Below, piece after piece: positions 1 to 6,661 of a DNA stretch of 11,869 nucleotides (its first letter is position 1; each line of letters begins with the position of its first letter). Below the pieces are notes generated by a model that worked only from the letters and a program-made list of their open reading frames with translations, was not told where the DNA came from and did not search any database. Source of the DNA: Planctomycetota bacterium (GTDB lineage: Bacteria > Planctomycetota > Planctomycetia > Pirellulales > Pirellulaceae). The stretch spans positions 1 to 11,869 of the forward strand of contig JAHWKS010000070.1 of NCBI GenBank assembly GCA_019347795.1, written 5' to 3'. A program made the translations under genes and the position numbers.

Positions 1-1
1 C

Positions 2-331
2 GGCTCGCCGGTGCGCGTTCTCCAAGGCACGGAAGTGATCGCGACCACGCACGCCGACTCGCAGGGCGAGTTCGTCCTGGCCGACCTCCGCGGCGGCGTG
101 TACCAGATCGAAACCGCTCAGACCGCGGGCGTCTATCGCCTCTGGGCCGAGAACACGGCGCCTCCCGCCGCGAACGACGGCGTGCTGCTGGTGAACGGCG
201 ATGAAGCCGTCCGCGGCAACCAGCACGGCGGCCTCCTCGGTCTGTTGGCCAATCCCTGGGTGCTGGCCTTGATCGTGGCCGCGGCCATCGCCATCCCGCT
301 GGCCCTCGACGATGACGACGACCGGAGCTGA
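2..331 (+). CDS. C-terminal part of a carboxypeptidase-regulatory-like, membrane-anchored protein (5' end outside window)
   Basis: The reading frame is open from the window edge, so this is the last ~109 residues of a longer protein. The visible part begins in a beta-sandwich of the carboxypeptidase-regulatory / Cna-B type: the pattern 'T-x-A-D-S-x-G-x-F-x-L-x-D-L-x-G-G-V-Y' is the usual strand-turn-strand signature of that fold. A ~45-residue linker follows, then one hydrophobic helix starting at 'NPWVLALIVAAAIAIPLAL' and a short acidic tail, DDDDDRS. The arrangement implies an extracytoplasmic domain held by a C-terminal membrane segment with the acidic tail on the far side. Similar proteins with an NPWV...AIAxPxA helix are frequent in planctomycetes (from memory). 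No enzymatic residues are visible and the function is unknown. It is followed directly by a terminator, so it is probably the last gene of its transcript. Confidence 0.7.
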   Translation, partial: GSPVRVLQGTEVIATTHADSQGEFVLADLRGGVYQIETAQTAGVYRLWAENTAPPAANDGVLLVNGDEAVRGNQHGGLLGLLANPWVLALIVAAAIAIPLALDDDDDRS

Positions 332-351
332 GATAGCAGGCTCTCAGCAGC

Positions 352-367
352 TTGAATGCTCATTCAA
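352..367. repeat. 16-bp perfect inverted repeat next to the terminator
   Basis: The half-sites TTGAATG and CATTCAA are separated by CT, giving a perfect 7-bp palindrome. Its right arm shares two bases with the ascending stem of the adjoining intrinsic terminator, so as RNA the two hairpins compete at their junction. As DNA it could be a small operator. Its function is unknown. Confidence 0.5.
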
Positions 368-400
368 AGCCTCGTCCGGCCACCGCCGGCGAGGCTTTTT
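366..400 (+). terminator. Intrinsic (Rho-independent) terminator
   Basis: The stem AAAGCCTCG pairs with CGAGGCTTT. Inside it CCGG pairs with CCGG around a six-base loop, with one bulged T. The stem runs into a T5 tract. It sits ~35 bp after the stop of the truncated leftmost gene and faces the right way for it. This is the clearest terminator in the window. Confidence 0.85.
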
Positions 401-417
401 GCTTGCGCCCGGTTTGG

Positions 418-423
418 TATAAC
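418..423 (+). promoter_or_regulatory. Possible -10 element (TATAAC)
   Basis: TATAAC lies just after the terminator and 51 bp before the chosen start of the oxidoreductase gene. No convincing -35 hexamer is placed 16-18 bp upstream, because the terminator T-tract occupies that position. The call therefore rests on the hexamer and its position only. Confidence 0.3.
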
Positions 424-474
424 GGCGGTCAGGCTGCGGAGATGCGTTCGCCTCGCCAACACCAGGCGCTGCTC

Positions 475-1443
475 ATGAGTCGGCAACCGCTGCGATGGGG
501 AATCTTGGGGACGGGAAAGATCGCGGAGAAGTTCGCGGCGCAACTCGTCCAGGCGCCGTCGGCGAAGTTGGCCGCGGTGGGCTCGCGCTCGCCCGATCAG
601 GCGCGGGCGTTCGCCGCCAGGCACGGTTGTCCCGAGCATGGCTCGTACGAGGCGGTGTTGTCGCAGGTCGGCGTGGACGCGGTTTATCTCTCGCTGCCGA
701 ACTTGCTGCACCATCGCTGGACGCTGGAGGCGCTGCAAGCCGGGAAGCACGTGCTGTGCGAAAAGCCGCTGGCGGTGAATGTTGAGCAGGCGGAAGAGAT
801 GTTTGCCGTCGCCCGCCGCTCGGAGCGCATGCTGGTGGAAGCCTTCATGTACCGCTGCCACGGCGCCGTGCGAGAGGTGATCGCGACGGTACGCCCCGGA
901 GGAATTGGCGAAGTGCGGGTAATTCGCACGAACTTCACCTTCAACCGTGCGGCTTCCCGGGACGACGTGCGGTATCGGCCGGAGCTTGCCGGCGGTTCGC
1001 TCATGGACGTCGGCTGCTACTGCATCAACTTCGCGCGCGCCATCACGGCGCAGGAGCCGGCCGGCATGCATGCCGTCGCACACCTGCACGAGTTGGGCGT
1101 TGATGACTATGCCGCGGGCGTGCTGGGCTTTCCCAGCGGCGCCGTCTGCTCGTTCACATGCGGCATGACAGTGGAAAACGACCGCACGACGTTCATCGGC
1201 GGCTCCGAGGGGCGGATCGCCATCGAGGATCCCTGGTTCTGCAACGGCGAATTCACCGTCATTCGCGGCGATGAGCGCGACACGATCACCGTTCCCGAGG
1301 CGCTGCCTCCCTACGCGCTGGAGGCCGAGATGTTCGCCCGCGTCGTCCGTGGAGAGGAAGGGCCCTGGATCACCCCCGAAGATTCGCTCGGCAACATCCG
1401 CGTGCTCGAGATGCTCCGCCGCCAGGTGGGACTGCCGTATTAG
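475..1443 (+). CDS. Gfo/Idh/MocA family NAD(P)-dependent oxidoreductase
   Basis: 322 aa, the normal length for the family. The N-terminal Rossmann fold opens with GILGTGKIA (residues 9-17, dinucleotide binding). The family signature CEKPLA (95-100) contains the conserved Lys97, and the C-terminal domain has DVGCY (178-182) with Arg188. VEAFMYRCH (121-129) resembles the dihydrodiol dehydrogenase / D-xylose dehydrogenase / glucose-fructose oxidoreductase branch, so a sugar or polyol substrate is likely but cannot be specified. The open frame extends back to 352, through the terminator. The ATG at 475 puts the Rossmann fold at the normal distance from the N terminus; ATG 442 is an alternative. 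There is no secretion signal, so it is cytoplasmic. The gene converges on the next gene with 8 bp between stop codons and has no terminator of its own. Confidence 0.9.
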   Translation: MSRQPLRWGILGTGKIAEKFAAQLVQAPSAKLAAVGSRSPDQARAFAARHGCPEHGSYEAVLSQVGVDAVYLSLPNLLHHRWTLEALQAGKHVLCEKPLAVNVEQAEEMFAVARRSERMLVEAFMYRCHGAVREVIATVRPGGIGEVRVIRTNFTFNRAASRDDVRYRPELAGGSLMDVGCYCINFARAITAQEPAGMHAVAHLHELGVDDYAAGVLGFPSGAVCSFTCGMTVENDRTTFIGGSEGRIAIEDPWFCNGEFTVIRGDERDTITVPEALPPYALEAEMFARVVRGEEGPWITPEDSLGNIRVLEMLRRQVGLPY

Positions 1444-1451
1444 TCGCCCGT

Positions 1452-1826
1452 TCACCGACTCTTTACCTGGCGCTTACCGCCGTGTTTCCTCGCAATGCTG
1501 CGTTTCCCCTTGCGCGGACGGACGATCCACAGCGCGATCAAGAGCGGCAAAACAATAATCGCCACCTTCGGCTTCACCGCGATCACCAGCGTCCCGGCCA
1601 ACAGCGCCTGCACGAACCACCACGGGATGCGCGTCAACTGCGGATACGCCAGCCAGAACGCCCCCAGCACCAGGCCGATGCGCAGGCCGCTGGCGCCGAG
1701 CATCAAGTACGTTTCATACGTTTCACCCGGCGGTCCCATCAGCAGCGTCAGCAAGCCGCCGAGGACGGAGATGATCGCCAGGATGCCAAGAATGGTGCGG
1801 CGCATGCGGGGAGGGGAAGCGAGCAT
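1452..1826 (-). CDS. Small hypothetical membrane protein with basic tail
   Basis: 124 aa from the ATG at 1826; an internal ATG at 1805 would give 117 aa. The chain is mostly hydrophobic, with about four membrane segments near residues 11-30, 41-60, 72-86 and 88-103. It ends in a strongly basic tail (residues 104-124, about ten Lys/Arg), which by the positive-inside rule should lie in the cytoplasm. I see no catalytic motif and do not recognise a named family. It lies downstream of map on the same strand, 62 bp after its stop, so cotranscription is possible. The intervening DNA contains a planctomycete dispersed repeat that is in frame with this gene, and the open frame continues upstream antisense-like through map. 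That extension is treated as an artefact. Confidence 0.65.
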   Translation of the reverse strand: MLASPPRMRRTILGILAIISVLGGLLTLLMGPPGETYETYLMLGASGLRIGLVLGAFWLAYPQLTRIPWWFVQALLAGTLVIAVKPKVAIIVLPLLIALWIVRPRKGKRSIARKHGGKRQVKSR

Positions 1827-1837
1827 AACGGGATCCG

Positions 1838-1862
1838 TTCCTCGCTGACGCTTCGGGTTGGT
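1838..1862 (-). repeat. Planctomycete dispersed repeat ('NPKRQRG' element)
   Basis: On the minus strand this reads ACCAACCCGAAGCGTCAGCG followed by AGGAA. One frame translates to T-N-P-K-R-Q-R-G. I recognise this from planctomycete genomes, where spurious ORFs often contain NPKRQRG. Only one copy is in this window, so the repeat status rests on memory. It sits between map and the small membrane protein, entirely intergenic. Confidence 0.6.
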
Positions 1863-1888
1863 GGTGACGCCGTTCCGGCGCCGTCGGT

Positions 1889-2686
1889 TTAGAACCGGTG
1901 CCCCTTTTGCGGGCCGTGCTGGGTGAGCGTCAGCACTTCGGGGCCTTTCTCGGTCATCAGCACCGTGTGCTCGAACTGGGCCGATAAGCCGCCGTCCTTC
2001 GTGGTGACGGTCCAGCCGTCGCGCTCGTCGAGCACGGTCAGGCGACTGCCGGTGTTGATCATCGGCTCGATGGTGAAGCAGATCCCCGGCTCCAGCCGGT
2101 CGCGTCGGGATTGGGCGTTGGGCACGTGCGGCACATTCGGCTTCTGGTGAAAGGCCCGCCCCACGCCGTGCCCGACGTACTCCTCCACGACGCTGTAGTT
2201 GTACTTTCGCGCGTGTCGGACGATCGCCTCGCCGATCGCCGAGACGGGGCTTCCCGGCCGGAGGTTGTCGATCGCCGCCCACAGGCACTCGAACGAGCAC
2301 TGCGTCACCCGGCGGGCGGCCTTGGAGACCTTGCCGATGAGGAAGGTTTCCGATTGGTCGCCGAACCACCCGTCCACGATTGTCGTCACATCGACATTGA
2401 CGATGTCCCCATCCTTGAGCCGGTAGGGGCCGGGAATACCGTGGCAGATGACGTCATTGACGCTCGTGCAGCAACTCTTGGGAAAGCCCTGGTAATTGAG
2501 CGGCGCCGGCTTGTGCCCGTGGCTGAGCGTGTAATCGAAGACGAGTTGGTCGATCTCGGCCGTGGTGACGCCTAGGCCGATGTTCTGTCGCAGGAAATCC
2601 ATCAATTGGGCGTTGAACCGCCCGGCTGCCCGCATCGCGTCTCGTTCGGTTTCGGTCAGGCGAAGTCGTCGTCGGCCGATCAGCAT
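1889..2686 (-). CDS. map: Methionine aminopeptidase, type I
   Basis: 265 aa, matching the ~264 aa of the E. coli enzyme. It removes the initiator Met from new proteins in the cytoplasm using a dinuclear metal centre. All five metal ligands are present in order: Asp99 (NVDVT), Asp110 (FGDQSETF), His173 (YVGHGVG), Glu207 (FTIEPM) and Glu239 (AQFEHT). The substrate-site histidines His82 (ICHGIPG) and His180 (RAFHQKP) are also present. The segment NYQGFPKSCCTSVNDVICHG is the usual type I pattern. The start at 2686 is the only ATG that gives the normal N terminus; upstream in-frame sequence is low-complexity and non-homologous. No strong ribosome-binding site precedes it. No secY/adk/infA neighbours are present, so it is outside the ribosomal-protein context where map often lies. 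Confidence 0.95.
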   Translation of the reverse strand: MLIGRRRLRLTETERDAMRAAGRFNAQLMDFLRQNIGLGVTTAEIDQLVFDYTLSHGHKPAPLNYQGFPKSCCTSVNDVICHGIPGPYRLKDGDIVNVDVTTIVDGWFGDQSETFLIGKVSKAARRVTQCSFECLWAAIDNLRPGSPVSAIGEAIVRHARKYNYSVVEEYVGHGVGRAFHQKPNVPHVPNAQSRRDRLEPGICFTIEPMINTGSRLTVLDERDGWTVTTKDGGLSAQFEHTVLMTEKGPEVLTLTQHGPQKGHRF

Positions 2687-2848
2687 GAACAGGGCTTTCG
2701 CAAGAGCTGTCAAGGTGAGAAAACGTAAGTCTAACAAGGGAGGTTCCCGCGGCCAACGGGCGCCGCTTTCAGGCGAGCGTGGTGGATTGGCCGCGGAGGC
2801 GCCGCGACTCGTTCCAGGAATTGCGTGCTTCGCGCGTAGCTTGTTGCT

Positions 2849-3217
2849 ATGCAAGACAATCCATACCGGCCGCCGCTCATAACTACCCCGAAGAGGCCTA
2901 GCACTACCGCGACGACAGCCGGAAGAGCGTCGTTTGCTCGACCGGCCCTCGTTTTTGGCTTCGCTGCGGCGATGATGGCGCCTTTGGCTTGGTGGGGTTC
3001 CCAGCCTGCTCCCTACAACGACATTACCCCAGCCGAATTCCTGATGAAGGCGTTCGTGCTGCTTGGAAGCTCGATCACTGTGTGGCCTTGCGCCATCCTT
3101 GCAACCTTCTTCGCCGTCAGTACGCTACGTGCAGGGGATCCACGAACGCAGCCGTTCCTCGCGATCGCGCTAGCACTGGGTGGTGTAGGTGGCGTGGTAT
3201 TCCACTTGATGACCTGA
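2849..3217 (+). CDS. Small three-helix membrane protein with N-terminal NPYRPP motif
   Basis: 122 aa. It starts M-Q-D-NPYRPP (motif at residues 4-9), followed by a Ser/Thr/Pro-rich stretch to about residue 30. Three hydrophobic helices follow, around residues 32-51, 66-88 and 101-119, with FHLMT at the C terminus. No catalytic or binding motif is recognised. The NPYxPP motif recurs at the C terminus of the unrelated membrane protein ending at 8642, and many predicted planctomycete membrane proteins carry such a motif at one end (from memory). It is divergent from map across a 162-bp gap in which no convincing promoter was seen. Base use is slightly less GC-biased than in its neighbours. The next gene follows after 86 bp on the same strand. 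Confidence 0.65.
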   Translation: MQDNPYRPPLITTPKRPSTTATTAGRASFARPALVFGFAAAMMAPLAWWGSQPAPYNDITPAEFLMKAFVLLGSSITVWPCAILATFFAVSTLRAGDPRTQPFLAIALALGGVGGVVFHLMT

Positions 3218-3303
3218 TCGACCGGCCGAATCACGCTGACGGGCTATCCCCTGCACTTTGTTTACCTGATCGGCATCGGTTTTCAACCAACTCAGTAAGA
3301 ATC

Positions 3304-4758
3304 ATGATCACCGCCGCTGCGACTCCGACGCAATTGTTCATCAACGGCCGCTGGCGCGACGCCGGCGACGGCCGCACGCTTGATGTGATCAATCCGGCGA
3401 CCGAAGAGGTGATCGCCCCGGTCGCGTACGGCGGGCGGAGCGAAACCCGCGAGGCGATCGAAGCCGCCTCGGCCGCGCTTCCGGATTGGCGCCGGCAGAA
3501 CGCCTGGGAGCGCGGGCGGCTGCTCAAGCGGACGGCCGACCTGATGCGCGATCGCTGCGATACGATCGCCCGCACGCTCACGCTGGAGCAGGGGAAGCCG
3601 CTGGCGGAGGCGAAAGCCGAAGTGCTCCACTCAGCCGACACGTTCGAGTGGTTCGCCGAAGAGGGAAAGCGGGCGTACGGACAGATCATCCCGCCGTCGC
3701 AGCCGGGGAAGCGGCACCTGACGATCAAGCATCCCGTGGGCGTGTCGGCGGCGATCAGTCCGTGGAATTTTCCGGTGACGCTGCAGGCCCGCAAGATCGC
3801 CCCGGCCTTGGCGGCCGGATGCACCGTGGTGAGCCGCCCGGCGAGTCAGACGCCGCTGAGCATCGGCCACGTGTTTGAGTGCCTGATCGAGGCCGGACTC
3901 CCGCCGGGCGTGGCGAACCTGGTAATCGGCCCCGCGGAGGAGATGGCCGACGAGTTCCTGGAGAACCCTCTCTGCCGGAAGATCAGCTTCACCGGCTCGA
4001 CCGAGGTCGGCAAGCAACTCCTTCGCCGCAGCGCCGATCAGGTGAAGCGGATCAGCCTGGAGCTCGGCGGGCATGCCCCGTTCATTATCTTCCCCGATGC
4101 CGACCCCGAGGCGGTGGCCAAGATCGCGGTGATGGGCAAGTTCCGCAACAACGGCCAGGTCTGCATCTCCCCCAGCCGGTTCTACGTCCATCAACACATC
4201 GCCGGAAAGTTTCGCGAGGCGAGCGTGGAGATGGCCCGCGGCCTGAAGCTCGGCAACGGCCTGGATGAAGGCATCGAGATTGGGCCGATGTTCGACCGCC
4301 GCGCGATGGAGCAGGCGCAGTCGCTGATCGAGGACGCCCGCACCCACGGCGCCAACGTATTGACCGGCGGCGAGCGCTCCAAGCGTTTCGACCGCGGCTA
4401 CTTCTTCGAACCGACCGTGCTGTCCGACATTACGCCCAATATGAAGCTCGTGAGCGAAGAGCCGTTCGCCCCCGTGATGCCGCTCTTGGACTTCCGCAAC
4501 CTGGACGACGTGATCGCGGCCGCAAACAACACCCGCTACGGCCTGGCCGCCTACATCTACACCAACGATATGACGACGATCTGGCGGATGACCGAAGGCC
4601 TGGAGGCGGGGATCATCGGCGTCAACGACCCGGTCCCCGCCGCGCCGCAAGGCCCCTTCGGCGGGATGAAAGAAAGCGGCCTCGGACGCGAGCTGGCCCA
4701 CGAGGGCCTGGAGGCGTACCTGGAGACGAAGTACGTTTCAATGAAGCTGCGAGATTAG
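3304..4758 (+). CDS. NAD(P)-dependent aldehyde dehydrogenase, succinate-semialdehyde / alpha-ketoglutaric-semialdehyde type
   Basis: 484 aa, a full-length ALDH. It oxidises an aldehyde to a carboxylate. Key residues are Asn155 in SPWNFPVT, general base Glu253 in LELGGHAP, nucleophile Cys287 in GQVCISP, and Glu386 in EEPFAPV. The spacing and the phrases GGHAPFI, FRNNGQVCISP and GLKLGNGLDEG are like GabD and the alpha-ketoglutaric semialdehyde dehydrogenases of pentose/uronate oxidation; sequence alone does not separate the two. The cofactor loop normally reading KPAE or KPAS is RPAS here (Arg178, Ser181). Ser in place of Glu fits NADP preference, and Arg for the ribose-binding Lys is unusual. 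The start at ATG 3304 gives the standard N terminus (LFINGRW); the frame is open further upstream but overlaps the previous gene. The 3' end faces a convergent gene only 4 bp away. Confidence 0.88.
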   Translation: MITAAATPTQLFINGRWRDAGDGRTLDVINPATEEVIAPVAYGGRSETREAIEAASAALPDWRRQNAWERGRLLKRTADLMRDRCDTIARTLTLEQGKPLAEAKAEVLHSADTFEWFAEEGKRAYGQIIPPSQPGKRHLTIKHPVGVSAAISPWNFPVTLQARKIAPALAAGCTVVSRPASQTPLSIGHVFECLIEAGLPPGVANLVIGPAEEMADEFLENPLCRKISFTGSTEVGKQLLRRSADQVKRISLELGGHAPFIIFPDADPEAVAKIAVMGKFRNNGQVCISPSRFYVHQHIAGKFREASVEMARGLKLGNGLDEGIEIGPMFDRRAMEQAQSLIEDARTHGANVLTGGERSKRFDRGYFFEPTVLSDITPNMKLVSEEPFAPVMPLLDFRNLDDVIAAANNTRYGLAAYIYTNDMTTIWRMTEGLEAGIIGVNDPVPAAPQGPFGGMKESGLGRELAHEGLEAYLETKYVSMKLRD

Positions 4759-4762
4759 CTGA

Positions 4763-5707
4763 CTACCGCGTGCAGTCGCCGGCGCGGCGCAAGGCGCGGA
4801 CGATGTAATCCCGCACGGCGGCGGCGTCCACGTTGACCGCCACTTCCGTGTTCGCCCGCTCGACATGGTTGGAGCGGCGGTCGAAAACCGTGGCGCCGGT
4901 CGTCAGCTCGCCCCGCGTCTCGACGTCGCCGGCCATCTCCACCATCTCGAACAGCTCCGGATGCACGGCCGCGGTCAGGGCCACGACATCGTGCAGGAAG
5001 ATGCTCTCCTGCCCGTGCTTCTGATGGAAATAGCGGAAGGCGAAGGTAATCACCTTGTGCAGCAGCGAGCCGGCCGCCGTCGTCTCCTCCGGAAGCTGAT
5101 CCACCAGCGAGAGCGTAATTGCGACCTTCCGCGTCACGTCCAGCGGGATGAGCGTCTTGGTGGTCGGCGAACGGAACACCTGCTGGGCGCTCAGCGGATC
5201 ATAAAACATGTTGAATTCGGCCGCGGCCGTCACGTTCCCGATGCCGCCCACGCTTCCGCCCATGATGATGATGCGGTTGACGATGCCCGCCAGGTCCGGG
5301 TCGCGCTGAAAGGCGTGGGCGACGTTGGTGAGCGGCCCGAGCGTGATCAGCGTCACTTCCTCCGGCGCGGCCCGCACTTCGTCGCAAATGATCTTGTCCG
5401 ACGGCCGGCGGTGGTGCAGCTCGGCCACGCGCAGTCCGACGTTGCCCATGCCGTCGTCCCCGTATTGATGGCGATACTCGACCGCCGGGGCGGTCTCCAG
5501 CGGCGTCGCCGCGCCGATGCGGGGATAGCGCGGCGGGTCCAGGTGCTCGATGATCGCCTGGACGTTGCGGCTGGCGCGGTCGGCCGACACCACCCCCTCC
5601 ACGGCGGTCACGGCGGTCACCTCCAGCTCCGGCTCGAACACCGCCATGCACAGCGCCACCGCACAGTCGATGCCGGGGTCACAATCGATAATTACCTTCC
5701 GGGCCAT
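4763..5707 (-). CDS. Nucleoside hydrolase-like protein (IunH family) with altered calcium site
   Basis: 314 aa, the normal family length. Nucleoside hydrolases split ribonucleosides into base and ribose using a Ca2+ site built from an N-terminal DxDPGxDD motif and a late Asp. Here the motif reads DCDPGIDCAVAL: Asp8, Asp10 and Asp14 are kept but the second Asp of the DD pair is Cys15. From the ATG at 5707 the numbering matches the Crithidia enzyme, where this residue is Ca2+ ligand Asp15. The usual Gly-Asn near residue 39 is Gly38-Val39. Other hallmarks remain: GDDGMGN (83-89), LGPLTN (123-128), IMGGS (148-152), AEFN (163-166) and LHD (238-240). ATG 5716 is an alternative start. Fold assignment is firm. 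Activity on nucleosides is uncertain because of the two substitutions; another N-riboside or a non-catalytic role is possible. Confidence 0.85.
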   Translation of the reverse strand: MARKVIIDCDPGIDCAVALCMAVFEPELEVTAVTAVEGVVSADRASRNVQAIIEHLDPPRYPRIGAATPLETAPAVEYRHQYGDDGMGNVGLRVAELHHRRPSDKIICDEVRAAPEEVTLITLGPLTNVAHAFQRDPDLAGIVNRIIIMGGSVGGIGNVTAAAEFNMFYDPLSAQQVFRSPTTKTLIPLDVTRKVAITLSLVDQLPEETTAAGSLLHKVITFAFRYFHQKHGQESIFLHDVVALTAAVHPELFEMVEMAGDVETRGELTTGATVFDRRSNHVERANTEVAVNVDAAAVRDYIVRALRRAGDCTR

Positions 5708-5753
5708 GCAACTCATTCAAACAAAGCGAGAAACGCCGGCGCCGCCTGCAAAA

Positions 5754-5782
5754 ATTCTATGGCCGGCGGCGCCCGCCCACAA
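5754..5782 (-). promoter_or_regulatory. Sigma70-like promoter for the nucleoside hydrolase gene
   Basis: On the minus strand TTGTGG (5782-5777) and TAGAAT (5759-5754) are separated by exactly 17 bp. This predicts transcription starting about 40 bases before the ATG at 5707. The spacer is very GC-rich. No other good pair was seen in this gap on this strand. Confidence 0.5.
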
Positions 5783-5822
5783 GCCTCCCCCTTTTGGGGA
5801 CTGAAGCGCGGCTGGGAATCTA

Positions 5823-5851
5823 TTGACTTCCCCGGAGAGCGTCTTTAGCAT
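5823..5851 (+). promoter_or_regulatory. Sigma70-like promoter for the anchored hypothetical protein
   Basis: TTGACT (5823-5828, 5 of 6 consensus) and TAGCAT (5846-5851, 4 of 6) have a 17-bp spacer. It points right, toward the gene starting near 5921, and implies a leader of about 60 bases. It is back-to-back with the minus-strand promoter at 5754-5782. Confidence 0.5.
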
Positions 5852-5920
5852 TCCTACGCGCGGGCAGTTTAGTAATGCGCGGTCCGGCAGGCCGCAATTC
5901 TCGAATTTGGGGTGCATTGC

Positions 5921-6661
5921 GTGCGATCACCAGTTCGCCTCCTCGTCTATAGTGTTCTCGCTCCGGCGGTGATTGCTGCGGGCGTCTTTTACGGCGCCTG
6001 GCGGGCGACGCAAGAGACGCCGGAGTTCTACGAAGTGGAGATGAAGAAGGACCCGGTCAAGCTGGTCGAGGCCGGCGACGCTATGGAGCAGCAGGTCGCC
6101 GAGCTGCACAATGAAGTCCGCCGCCCCGGGCGCTGGGAGGCGGTATTCACCGACGAGCAAATTAACGGCTGGCTGGCGGTCGATCTGCCGGATAAGTTCC
6201 CACGGGCGCTCCCCAACGGCGTTTCGGAGCCGCGGGTCGCGATTCAAGATGAGGAGGCGGTCGTCGCCTGCCGGTACAAAAACCCCAAGCTCAGCACAAT
6301 CTTCTCGATGGGCGTGGAGGTGACGCTCACCGACGAGCCGAACGTGGTGGCGGTGCGGATTCGCCAGGCCCGTGCGGGCTTGATGCCGATTCCGCTCAGC
6401 AAACTCTTGGAGCACGCCACCAAGTACGCCTACAAGTCGGAGGTCACGCTCCGCTGGATGCAGATCGACGGAGACCCGGTGGCCCTGGTGACGGTCCCCG
6501 CGGATCACGAAGATTTCGTGCACCGCATCCGGATTGAGACAATTGCGCTGCGGGACGGCGAGGTTTACCTTGCCGGCCGCACCGAGGATTCCGAACTGAC
6601 GTCGCCTCCCTCGTTCCAGCAAGCCTCGGCGCTTGTGGAAAGGCAGAACATCCAGCGCTGA
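5921..6661 (+). CDS. Hypothetical protein with N-terminal membrane anchor
   Basis: 246 aa from GTG 5921, which has GGGGTG six bases upstream; GTG 5912 in the same frame is the alternative, and there is no early ATG. A basic N terminus and one hydrophobic helix (about residues 7-27) anchor the rest, which is soluble and presumably extracytoplasmic. The soluble part begins with a charged helical stretch containing MEQQVAELHNEV, then FTDEQINGWLAVDLP, then a run of beta-rich sequence with alternating polar and hydrophobic residues. The pattern of anchor, 'F-T-x-x-Q-I-N-x-W-L' helix and beta sheet recalls YpmS/DUF2140-type and other lipid-binding envelope proteins. This is an impression, not an assignment. 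Its last 97 bp overlap the 3' end of the convergent gene at 6565-7005, affecting only the poorly conserved tails of both. Confidence 0.6.
   Translation: MRSPVRLLVYSVLAPAVIAAGVFYGAWRATQETPEFYEVEMKKDPVKLVEAGDAMEQQVAELHNEVRRPGRWEAVFTDEQINGWLAVDLPDKFPRALPNGVSEPRVAIQDEEAVVACRYKNPKLSTIFSMGVEVTLTDEPNVVAVRIRQARAGLMPIPLSKLLEHATKYAYKSEVTLRWMQIDGDPVALVTVPADHEDFVHRIRIETIALRDGEVYLAGRTEDSELTSPPSFQQASALVERQNIQR

Noticed and set aside
364..1455. 363-codon minus-strand open frame
   Set aside because: Exact antisense shadow of the Gfo/Idh/MocA gene; no recognisable domain, and it runs through the terminator.
1827..2369. N-terminal extension of the small membrane protein gene upstream through the NPKRQRG repeat
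   Set aside because: The extension overlaps map in another frame on the same strand and has shadow-like composition. The repeat is known to create such spurious extensions.
3631..4701. 356-codon minus-strand open frame
   Set aside because: Antisense shadow of the aldehyde dehydrogenase, which has all catalytic motifs.
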